From: Desulfobacteraceae bacterium | Lineage (GTDB): Bacteria; Desulfobacterota; Desulfobacteria; Desulfobacterales; Desulfosarcinaceae | Reading direction: 5' to 3' | Length of the DNA: 17,249 bases | Assembly (NCBI GenBank): GCA_027025615.1 | Contig: JALVQM010000141.1 | Span: 1-17,249, forward strand | Part shown: positions 8,406-14,979 of the stretch, in pieces | How the letters are laid out: each line of letters opens with the position of its first letter | Position numbering within the stretch: position 1 is the first letter of the stretch | The notes under the pieces: model-generated | Seen by the model: the letters and a program-made list of their open reading frames with translations, nothing else | Told to the model about the DNA's origin: nothing | Database searches by the model: none | Made by a program: the position numbers and the translations under genes

Positions 8406-10096
8406 CGCAGCAGATCTCCCACCCGGCGGACAAAGAGTTCCGTATATTTCTTTTGATCTTTTATATGATCGCCATCGTTATAGGCGGACAGGGGCAGTTC
8501 CGGATCACCGGTAAAATCATAGAGAGCGGCCCCGCGTTGCTCAAGATAGACGCGCAGATCCTGCATATATTTTGTTAACTCTGGTGGATCCGGTACCATT
8601 CCTTTTTTGGTCGGCCGTTCCTGGACCCGGATAAAGGCCAGTGGAATGTGTTTTTTTTGAGCCAACTCCAGAATGGCAGGCAGAAATGATGAAGCAACCC
8701 GCCCGTAAAAATCATACGAGTTTTCTTCCGGTTTCTGCTGTCCTGATTCGGTATCAATACCCGAACGAAATGAACCCTCGGTAAAGGAAAATCGTTTATT
8801 GATCATGGCCAGCAGTGTTTCTTCGGGATTGTTGTCCCTTAAACCCATCGATGCCGGAATCAGGGCCAGGTCGTTAATCTTTTTGTGAATCTGTGCCTGG
8901 GCGGTGGCAATCGGAAAAAGGGCAAGCAGCCTGTCATAGACCGCCTCTGTCATTGAGCGGGTACTGCCATGGACAATATGTTCGAAAAGAGGGTCAGGAG
9001 CAGGGGTCAGCCGCTGAATTATTTTCTCCACAAAAGGGTCGTTGGTTCGTGCTCGGGGAAGGATGAATTGATTGCCCCGAAAAAAAATAAAAACCCGCTT
9101 CGGATGAATGTCTGCAGGATAAAGAAGATATTTAAAGGCCAGGTAATGGACAGCGGACAGGCCACCGAAGTTAACAATGGAATGTACTTTTTTCCCGCCC
9201 AGGAGCCGGCCCAGATAGTCATCATCTATCCGACTCCAGAGCATCGAGTTGCCAATAAAGACAAAGTCCGGTTTTTCCTCTTCCAGTTCCTGCTGGACCA
9301 TTTTTCCGATATAAGGTTCCCGTTGGACGGACACAGGGATGAAAAGAGCCGGGGCCAGGGCAACGGCTATGGTTATCAGCACCGAAACCGGACGATTTTG
9401 CAGGGTAAGGGGGAGGACAAGGATTAGGATGCAGAAGGATGCAAAGACCCAGGCCGGAATCAGTCCATACCTGGCAATGAGTATAATCTGCCACCAGAAG
9501 TCGAGACCGTAGAGTACGGGAACAGCGGTATCAGATCCCTCCAGAATCCTGCTGTGCATCATGGGGGGCGTCATGAAGCCGACGGAAAAACCGCCGCCGC
9601 CAGTATCCCTACGCATGCGGATTTCAAAGAGATGAATACCCTTTGTCAACTGAGCCCAGGCGTCGACTCGCTGTTTTCCGGGATGATTTGGAGTTATTGA
9701 AGCAATTTTTTTTCCATCAACAGAAAGAACGCCGTAATCAGCGGTTTCGAGTTTAAAACAATAAGGGCCGGTAACCGGGGCTTTCCAGAGCAGATAGCCC
9801 CGCGCTTGTTTAAAATCAGGATTAAGCGCAACAATCCTACCGGCAGGCAGGAAAACTTCATAGTGAGTAATATTCAGGGGACGCGAGGGAGCATAAAAGT
9901 GCATCCACCATCCGTTGCGGCTGAAATCAGCGTGTGGGGAAATAATGCTGTGAAGAATTATATCGGGGGCGAACAGGCAGAAGAGCAACAACAGGGATGC
10001 GCTTAAAAGCATCCATTTCCCTGTTCTCCAACGACTGAAAGCAGTAAATAAAAGAGAAACTTTTACCATGGATTTCGGCTTGGTCTCGAGTTGCAT
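8402..10096 (-). CDS. Membrane protein with PA14-like and SGNH (AlgJ/AlgX/DltD-like) domains, partner of the MBOAT
   Basis: A 564-residue protein probably acting as the periplasmic acyl-handling partner of the MBOAT. From the start used here, a basic N-terminus precedes a membrane helix (about 28-45). A beta-rich domain at about 75-180 resembles PA14/GLEYA sugar-binding domains (ARGYLLWKAPVTGPYCFKLE at 98-117, YGVLSVDGKK at 121-130). Two more hydrophobic segments follow (about 200-255). The C-terminal half is SGNH-like: FIGNSMLW at 280-287 with candidate nucleophile Ser284, FFRGNQF at 338-344, and DGDH at 541-544 giving the Asp/His pair. ATG at 10096 is preferred because a plausible promoter sits just upstream (10131-10159). 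An ATG at 10246 would add 50 residues of unconvincing sequence, and an ATG at 10069 is a shorter alternative. The stop overlaps the MBOAT start (GTGA). The PA14-plus-SGNH layout is unusual to my knowledge. Confidence 0.85.
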   Translation of the reverse strand: MQLETKPKSMVKVSLLFTAFSRWRTGKWMLLSASLLLLFCLFAPDIILHSIISPHADFSRNGWWMHFYAPSRPLNITHYEVFLPAGRIVALNPDFKQARGYLLWKAPVTGPYCFKLETADYGVLSVDGKKIASITPNHPGKQRVDAWAQLTKGIHLFEIRMRRDTGGGGFSVGFMTPPMMHSRILEGSDTAVPVLYGLDFWWQIILIARYGLIPAWVFASFCILILVLPLTLQNRPVSVLITIAVALAPALFIPVSVQREPYIGKMVQQELEEEKPDFVFIGNSMLWSRIDDDYLGRLLGGKKVHSIVNFGGLSAVHYLAFKYLLYPADIHPKRVFIFFRGNQFILPRARTNDPFVEKIIQRLTPAPDPLFEHIVHGSTRSMTEAVYDRLLALFPIATAQAQIHKKINDLALIPASMGLRDNNPEETLLAMINKRFSFTEGSFRSGIDTESGQQKPEENSYDFYGRVASSFLPAILELAQKKHIPLAFIRVQERPTKKGMVPDPPELTKYMQDLRVYLEQRGAALYDFTGDPELPLSAYNDGDHIKDQKKYTELFVRRVGDLLR

Positions 10097-10130
10097 AAAA
10101 ACAATTTTTCCGGGCAGCTCCAAGGCAATG

Positions 10131-10159
10131 ATAATACACTGTTTTGCCGATTCTGCAAA
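10131..10159 (-). promoter_or_regulatory. Candidate sigma-70-type promoter for the acylation module
   Basis: On the minus strand TTTGCA (10159-10154; 4 of 6 matches to TTGACA) is followed after exactly 17 nt by TATTAT (10136-10131; 5 of 6 matches to TATAAT). Transcription would begin near 10124, giving a leader of about 28 nt to the ATG at 10096. It would drive the PA14/SGNH and MBOAT genes and perhaps the GT2 and GT-C genes beyond. The call rests on hexamer matching by eye. Confidence 0.4.
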
Positions 10160-10163
10160 ACAG
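10139..10163. promoter_or_regulatory. Perfect 9-bp dyad overlapping the -35 box: candidate operator
   Basis: CTGTTTTGC (10139-10147) and GCAAAACAG (10155-10163) are exact inverted repeats separated by 7 nt. One arm covers most of the -35 hexamer of the candidate promoter and the other lies in its spacer, which is where a dimeric repressor would block RNA polymerase. The spacing does not fit a LexA box (CTGT-N8-ACAG). The regulator is not identifiable from this window. Confidence 0.4.
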
Positions 10164-10274
10164 AGAAACCTCTCAAAACCACTAAAGCTGCAATATGACA
10201 CTCTGGCAAGGAGATTTGCAAGTCTTCCTTGACAACTGTATCCCATTCGCCTAAGTAGACACTCACCAATTAAC

Positions 10275-10287
10275 TTTGTCCGAAAAT
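10275..10287 (+). repeat. Direct repeat TTTGTCCGAAAAT, copy 1
   Basis: A 13-bp sequence repeated exactly at 10360-10372 in the same orientation, 85 bp apart start to start. The core GTCCGAAA recurs inverted at 10392-10399. The position between divergent genes suggests regulator-binding sites or remnants of a small mobile element. Confidence 0.5.
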
Positions 10288-10359
10288 ATGGTTATGTATG
10301 TTTTTTTAGCATAACATATTGATTTTCATTGTTTTTTTGCGCCATTAAAGCCTACAGGG

Positions 10360-10399
10360 TTTGTCCGAAAATGGCCCGCGTAGCTGTGTTCTTTCGGAC
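10360..10399. repeat. Direct repeat copy 2 and inverted core forming a hairpin
   Basis: The second exact copy of TTTGTCCGAAAAT lies at 10360-10372. Its core GTCCGAAA (10363-10370) is perfectly complementary to TTTCGGAC (10392-10399), so the two could form an 8-bp stem with a 21-nt loop. No T-run follows on either strand, so it is not a standard terminator. Confidence 0.45.
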
Positions 10400-10495
10400 T
10401 ATTTTCATCATTTGTTTTGGCTGTGACCTGAAAAATAATCCAGCCGGCTGAGTTATCATCGATGGTGCATTTTTCTTTTATATTTCTGGGAAAAT

Positions 10496-11449
10496 ATGAA
10501 ATCTCAAACACGAAAACAAGTGCTGGTTACCGGTGGCACCGGGTTCCTCGGTTCCCACCTCTGCGAACGATTACTAAAAGATGGAAACGATGTCCTCTGT
10601 GTGGATAATTTCTTTACCGGAACCAAGGACAATGTCCTGCATCTGTTGGATAATCCGCACTTTGAACTCATGCGTCATGATGTTACTTTTCCTCTGTACG
10701 TTGAAGTGGATGAGATTTACAACTTGGCCTGTCCTGCGTCTCCGATCCATTATCAGCATGATCCGGTCCAGACCACAAAGACCAGTGTCCATGGCGCGAT
10801 CAACATGCTCGGACTTGCCAAACGGGTCAATGCAAAAATTTTCCAGGCCTCTACCAGCGAAGTCTACGGTGATCCCAAGGTTCATCCACAGACCGAGGAT
10901 TATTGGGGTTATGTCAATCCAATCGGGTTCCGTTCCTGTTATGACGAGGGAAAACGTTGTGCAGAGACCCTCTTTTTTGATTACCGGCGTCAGCATAATC
11001 TGCGTATCAAGGTAGCCCGGATTTTCAATACCTACGGCCCTAAAATGCATCCCGATGACGGCAGAGTGGTTTCAAACTTTATTATGCAGGCCTTGCAGGA
11101 CCAGCCCATCACCATCTACGGCGATGGCACCCAGTCCCGTTCTTTTTGTTATGTCGATGATCTGATAGAGGTTTTTATTCGTTTTATGGCCAGTGACGAT
11201 GATTTTACAGGGCCGATGAATATCGGCAATCCCGGCGAGGTTACCATTAAAGAACTCGCGGAAAAAATAATTGATCTGATCGGCTCATCCTCCAAGCTGG
11301 AGTATAAACCACTGCCCAGTGACGATCCTGTCCAGCGTCGACCTGATATCTCCCTGGCCAAGGAAAGGCTAGACTGGGAACCGGGTATCAAGCTGGAAGA
11401 AGGGTTAAGGAAAACAATTCCCTATTTTGAAGGTTTTCTTAAAGGCTGA
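10496..11449 (+). CDS. uxs: UDP-glucuronate decarboxylase (UDP-xylose synthase), extended SDR family
   Basis: A 317-residue cytoplasmic enzyme expected to convert UDP-glucuronate to UDP-xylose and CO2 with bound NAD+. It shows the Rossmann motif GGTGFLG (13-19), Asp37 binding the NAD ribose, and NLACPASPIHYQHDP (76-90). It also shows the UXS hallmark ASTSEVYGDP (118-127) followed by HPQTEDYWGYVNPIGFRSCY (130-149). The catalytic Tyr149-x-x-x-Lys153 is within CYDEGKR, and ARIFNTYGPKMHPDDGRVV follows further on. Length matches bacterial UXS. ATG at 10496 has GGGA about 4 nt upstream. The gene stands alone on the + strand between two minus-strand groups. UDP-xylose could serve a transferase in this locus, but the UDP-glucose dehydrogenase that would make UDP-glucuronate is not in the window. 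A related 4-epimerase is less likely because the YWG and SCYDEGKR segments are characteristic of UXS. Confidence 0.93.
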   Translation: MKSQTRKQVLVTGGTGFLGSHLCERLLKDGNDVLCVDNFFTGTKDNVLHLLDNPHFELMRHDVTFPLYVEVDEIYNLACPASPIHYQHDPVQTTKTSVHGAINMLGLAKRVNAKIFQASTSEVYGDPKVHPQTEDYWGYVNPIGFRSCYDEGKRCAETLFFDYRRQHNLRIKVARIFNTYGPKMHPDDGRVVSNFIMQALQDQPITIYGDGTQSRSFCYVDDLIEVFIRFMASDDDFTGPMNIGNPGEVTIKELAEKIIDLIGSSSKLEYKPLPSDDPVQRRPDISLAKERLDWEPGIKLEEGLRKTIPYFEGFLKG

Positions 11450-11910
11450 TCCGTTTTCTCCGGTATGCCGTTCATTTGCCGTAACCGTTCAACGGGATAT
11501 TGGCACCGCGTTGAATTTATGATGGTGATGGACAAAGTGAGCTTGATAAAAAAGTGAAAAGTGAATTGTTATCAAGCTGCGTAGGTAGATTTAACTCGAT
11601 AACTCGTCAGGGAAGGATTACAGGAAGCGGCCGATTTTTGAAAATTACTTTCATCAACTGTGACAAAGAAAGCAAAAAGTTTACAACCCCGCATTTTGCA
11701 GATTCTGGTAACGGAGAGGGCATACGAGACACATAACAGTCTCCATTTTTTTTATTGGCTTCTGAAACAGAACTTTGGGAACCCCTAAAAATAACATCGC
11801 TTGATTCAGCCGCATAATTTGCGCATAAAATTCACCTATTGAACTGAAGGGTTCTCGGTCTTTAATCCCACCAAGCAATGGTATTTCTTGTTCCTGAGGA
11901 TTGATGGTAA
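11450..11910. other. Gene-poor gap between convergent uxs and asnB
   Basis: About 460 bp with no convincing gene. An inverted repeat TTCAACG (11488-11494)/CGTTGAA (11509-11515) lies shortly after the uxs stop but lacks a T-run. A weak + strand terminator-like hairpin is at 11726-11753. On the minus strand a frame is open from just after the asnB stop down to 11681. It encodes about 75 residues including PLLGGIKDREPFSSIGEFYA, with only a TTG near 11878 as a start and no good ribosome site. It may be a decayed gene end, possibly of a transposase, or chance; I do not recognise it. Confidence 0.4.
11726..11753 (+). terminator. Weak rho-independent terminator candidate downstream of uxs
   Basis: GAGAC (11726-11730) pairs with GTCTC (11739-11743) around an 8-nt loop, followed after CA by eight T residues (11746-11753). 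The stem is short and lies about 277 bp after the uxs stop codon, so it is only a candidate for ending uxs transcripts that face the asnB operon. Confidence 0.3.
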
Positions 11911-13773
11911 TCAGAAAAATCTATTATGCCAGATTGCAACATTAATCAACGCCCAGAGGACATGATTATGGTTATGCACCATGTCACAATGTTCTTTAAT
12001 CAGATGATTGACATAGTCGACATTCATGTTTTCCCGAATAACAGGTGACTCATTGAGCAGGGAAACCATGTATGATTTCATTTCTCCGCGCAGAAGATGC
12101 TTAACCGGCAGGCTGTATCCCTGCTTGCCGCGGTTGACAATTTTATCCGGCAACAGTCCGTTTAAGGCTGAGCGAAAGATATACTTTGTTTTCAATCCCT
12201 TCAGCTTCCAGTTGCCTGGCAACGAGGCCAGAAATTCCACCAGCACGTGGTCAAGCAGCGGCACCCGGACCTCCAGCGAGCTGGCCATGCTCATCTTGTC
12301 GACCTTCATCAGAACACTGTCGGTCATCATATACCGCATATCCAGATAAATCTCCCGGTTAATCCGGTCGTCCGTATTGCAACGACCACTGTAGGCACGG
12401 ACAATCCGAAAAGGATCGAACGTGGCCCTGGCCTTGAAATGTGAGTTGAACAACCGGTTGTTCAACTCTTTATTTGAAAAATACTGCCAGCGCAGATGAT
12501 GACCTTCCGGAGGCAGGTTAGCACCTTCAACAAAGCGCTTGAGCATATTGACAGCCCCCTTTTTCTGCGGCTGGTCCGGCAGCAGACTTATCAGTCTGCC
12601 GACAATCTGCTTACGGACCGGGGCCGGCATGGTTCTGAAAAAAAGATTAAGCTTGCTGGCCTTGAAGCGATCATAGCCGGCAAAACTTTCATCCGCGCCC
12701 TCTCCGCTCAAACAGACCGTGACATGTTCACGGGCCTGTTTACATAGCAGATACAGAGGCACGGTGGAAAGATCGGTCATCGGCTCATCAAGATGCCAGA
12801 GAGTCTTTTCCACATGCTCGGTCCTGATATCATCGAGCATCAATACCTGGTGTTCGGTGTCGAAATACTCCGCCACCTGTGCTGCATAATCAAGCTCGCT
12901 GAAAGTTTTATCTTCATAGCCGATGGTAAAGGTCTTGAACTGGCCGGATATATGACGACGCATCATGGCTACAATTGCACTGGAATCCAGGCCGCCGGAG
13001 AGAAACACGCCCAAGGGCACATCACTGATCAGATGGCTTTTGACCGAATAATCAAGCAACTCGCGCAGCCGCTCAACACTGCCATCATAATCCAGTTCAT
13101 TTTTTCCTTGGTTAAAGCCGAGATCCCAATACTGTTTGATCTCCACCTGCCCATCCCGTAGCATCAAATAATGACCGGCCGGGAGCTTATAGATGTCTTC
13201 AAACATGGTGGCCGGGGCTGGAACAAATTCAAACCCTATATAGTCGTACAGGGCCTGGTGGTTCAGCCTACGTTCAACATCCTTATCTTCTAAAATCGCC
13301 TTGATTTCAGAAGCAAAGACCAACCGGTTGTCTTTGTGATAATAGTAGAGCGGTTTTATTCCGATTCGGTCCCGGGCCAGAAAAAGCGAGTTTTCTTTGC
13401 TGTCGAAAAGGGCAAAGGCGAACATGCCGCGCAGTTTATCAACGACCCCGGTACCGTATTCCTCATAAGCATGAAGAATAACCTCGGAATCTGACTTCGA
13501 GCTGAAGCGGTGCCCTTTGCCGATCAGGGTTTCACGAAGTTCCTGAAAATTATAGATCTCGCCGTTAAAGACCAGGCAAAGTGTTTTATCCTCGTTGAAC
13601 ATGGGCTGTCTACCTTGTTCACTGAGATCGATAATACTCAGACGCCTATGCCCCAGAGATACCTGGTTAGTGCAGAAGACCCCATCCTGATCCGGGCCGC
13701 GATGCACCAGCTGGTCGTTCATCCGGTGAATCAGCTCTCTATCTTTCCAGTTAAAACCGCAGATTCCACACAT
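11911..13773 (-). CDS. asnB: Asparagine synthase (glutamine-hydrolysing) family amidotransferase
   Basis: A 620-residue two-domain amidotransferase. The N-terminal class II glutaminase domain begins MCGICGF, with Cys2 as the nucleophile exposed after Met removal, and carries GHRRLSIIDLS (41-51), NGEIYN (70-75) and SDSE (94-97). The synthetase domain has the ATP-pyrophosphatase loop SGGLDSS at 259-265 and a later LSGEGADESFAGYDRFK segment. Known members form asparagine from aspartate, glutamine and ATP. Members inside polysaccharide clusters often appear to amidate sugar carboxyl groups or other glycan parts, which I consider at least as likely here. ATG at 13773 has AGGAAA 8 nt upstream, overlapping the stop codon of the preceding GT4 gene, so it is the last gene of a tight operon. 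Length and motifs are complete; the substrate is unresolved. Confidence 0.92.
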   Translation of the reverse strand: MCGICGFNWKDRELIHRMNDQLVHRGPDQDGVFCTNQVSLGHRRLSIIDLSEQGRQPMFNEDKTLCLVFNGEIYNFQELRETLIGKGHRFSSKSDSEVILHAYEEYGTGVVDKLRGMFAFALFDSKENSLFLARDRIGIKPLYYYHKDNRLVFASEIKAILEDKDVERRLNHQALYDYIGFEFVPAPATMFEDIYKLPAGHYLMLRDGQVEIKQYWDLGFNQGKNELDYDGSVERLRELLDYSVKSHLISDVPLGVFLSGGLDSSAIVAMMRRHISGQFKTFTIGYEDKTFSELDYAAQVAEYFDTEHQVLMLDDIRTEHVEKTLWHLDEPMTDLSTVPLYLLCKQAREHVTVCLSGEGADESFAGYDRFKASKLNLFFRTMPAPVRKQIVGRLISLLPDQPQKKGAVNMLKRFVEGANLPPEGHHLRWQYFSNKELNNRLFNSHFKARATFDPFRIVRAYSGRCNTDDRINREIYLDMRYMMTDSVLMKVDKMSMASSLEVRVPLLDHVLVEFLASLPGNWKLKGLKTKYIFRSALNGLLPDKIVNRGKQGYSLPVKHLLRGEMKSYMVSLLNESPVIRENMNVDYVNHLIKEHCDMVHNHNHVLWALINVAIWHNRFF

Positions 13774-13785
13774 TATATATGTTTC

Positions 13786-14949
13786 CTATAATCCAAGCCT
13801 GACTTGCAATGTTTGGTAAAATGTTCTCAATTTCCGCTCAAAAGCAGGAAGTGAATACTCATCGGCAACCCGCTGCTTCGCCCTGATACCAATTTCTTGA
13901 CGTTTGGCTTCATCCCCGGCCAGCTCGATGATTCCCCTGGCCATGTCCTCTGCAACAGGCTTAACAAGACAGGCTATCCGCTCATCAAGAACCTGAGTAT
14001 GGGTGGGTAGATCCGTTGCCAGGATCGGTTTTCCGGAATCGAGATACGAATAAATCTTCATCGGCGTATTGTTGCCCTGGGTACGGGGCGAGACCAGGAT
14101 ATCCGCCTGACTCAAGTAAAAACCAAGCATTGTAACAGGACGGGGGCCGCAAAAAAAGACTTTTGCTTCAAGATTTAGTTCTTTCCTCCGCGCCTTGTAG
14201 AATCCGAGTTCCTCCACGCTGCCGCCGATCAGGACAAGGACCAGATCCTCCCTGTGCTTCAGAGCCTCCACCATCCCGGCAAGGAGCAGGTCAATACCTT
14301 GATATTTCGCCAGATTCCCCACATACATCAGCAGAGTTCCCTCTATCCCCAGTTCCTGGCGCAGGTCTTCGGTTCCGTCCTCGTTTCTTTCAAGCAGGGT
14401 TATATCTTCCAGCCGGGTCGTGAGGATATCAGGAGCATGGTTCCTGACCATTTCTTCCAGTGATCTACAAACCGGAAGCACGCCATTACTCCTGGTTATG
14501 GCCTCCTTTTCCAGCCATTCCATGGCTCGTCGTGCAAAGCCCAGGGACGGGAACTTGTCAACAATCTGTGCCGACATACAGGAATCCATGTCATAGACAT
14601 AGGGGATATTGAATATTTTTTGCAGAACAATGGCCATGAACACCGCCTCTTCAACGGCATGGATCAGGTCAAAATCATGTTTCCGAATCAGGCTGAACGT
14701 CTTGAGAAATAAAAAAAAATCACAGACGATCTTTTTGGCCGACAGGCCGGGTTTGATATCGGCGAGACCGGGGAGTCGAATATGTCGGTGGATAATAACC
14801 CCGGAAAGCTGGATATCCACTCCCTCGCTGAAGACCAGCAGGTGGACAATATGTCCCTGCCGGGCAAGTGTCTGCGCCAGAAGTTTGACTGCGATGGGTG
14901 TTCCCCGATCCTGATAAAAAGGCTGGGGGGCAAGAAGAAGGATATTCAA
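13786..14949 (-). CDS. Glycosyltransferase family 4 (GT-B fold)
   Basis: A 387-residue retaining GT-B glycosyltransferase, expected to work at the cytoplasmic membrane face on a lipid-linked glycan. The N-terminal domain starts NILLLAPQPFYQDRGTPIAV (2-21), a typical opening with the glycine-rich acceptor loop. The C-terminal nucleotide-sugar domain starts near YVGNLAKYQGIDLLL (209-223) and includes SPRTQGNNTPMKIYSYLDSG (287-306). That segment occupies the place of the usual E-x7-E motif, but the first Glu is replaced within GNNTPMKI, as in a subgroup of GT4 enzymes. The start is TTG at 14949, since no ATG or GTG fits and the protein begins exactly at the family's first strand; no good ribosome site is visible. 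It lies 30 bp after the methyltransferase and 12 bp before asnB. An A9 tract (plus strand 14711-14719) falls inside the gene. The sugar is unknown. Confidence 0.9.
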   Translation of the reverse strand: MNILLLAPQPFYQDRGTPIAVKLLAQTLARQGHIVHLLVFSEGVDIQLSGVIIHRHIRLPGLADIKPGLSAKKIVCDFFLFLKTFSLIRKHDFDLIHAVEEAVFMAIVLQKIFNIPYVYDMDSCMSAQIVDKFPSLGFARRAMEWLEKEAITRSNGVLPVCRSLEEMVRNHAPDILTTRLEDITLLERNEDGTEDLRQELGIEGTLLMYVGNLAKYQGIDLLLAGMVEALKHREDLVLVLIGGSVEELGFYKARRKELNLEAKVFFCGPRPVTMLGFYLSQADILVSPRTQGNNTPMKIYSYLDSGKPILATDLPTHTQVLDERIACLVKPVAEDMARGIIELAGDEAKRQEIGIRAKQRVADEYSLPAFERKLRTFYQTLQVRLGL

Positions 14950-14979
14950 GAATCAAATTTAATATTTTGGGTTCTCTGG

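Larger units (their letters stand above)
10164..10495. other. Divergent intergenic region upstream of the UXS gene
   Basis: About 330 bp without a convincing gene. It holds two direct copies of TTTGTCCGAAAAT and an inverted core copy, an AT-rich hairpin at 10286-10319 (ATAT, a bulged G, GTTATG, a 13-nt loop, CATAAC, ATAT), a 10-bp palindrome CAGCCGGCTG at 10441-10450 and an 8-bp palindrome CATCGATG at 10457-10464. GGGA at 10488-10491 serves as ribosome site for the ATG at 10496. I found no convincing promoter for the + strand gene. Confidence 0.5.

Noticed and set aside
10139..10163. LexA (SOS) box
   Set aside because: CTGT and ACAG ends are present but separated by 17 nt rather than 8.
10097..10246. 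50-residue N-terminal extension of the PA14/SGNH protein from ATG 10246
   Set aside because: The extension is Cys/Ser-rich and does not look like a signal or anchor. A candidate promoter with a dyad lies inside it, and a proper basic N-terminus with a membrane helix follows ATG 10096.
10413..10441. TTGTTT/17 nt/ATAATC as a uxs promoter
   Set aside because: Only about 3 of 6 matches in the -35 hexamer and a poor -10; not better than chance in this AT-rich region.
10574..11050. 158-codon minus-strand open frame, with a 144-codon + frame at 10581-11015
   Set aside because: Both overlap the uxs gene, whose NAD-binding and catalytic motifs are intact; these are shadows of its codon bias.
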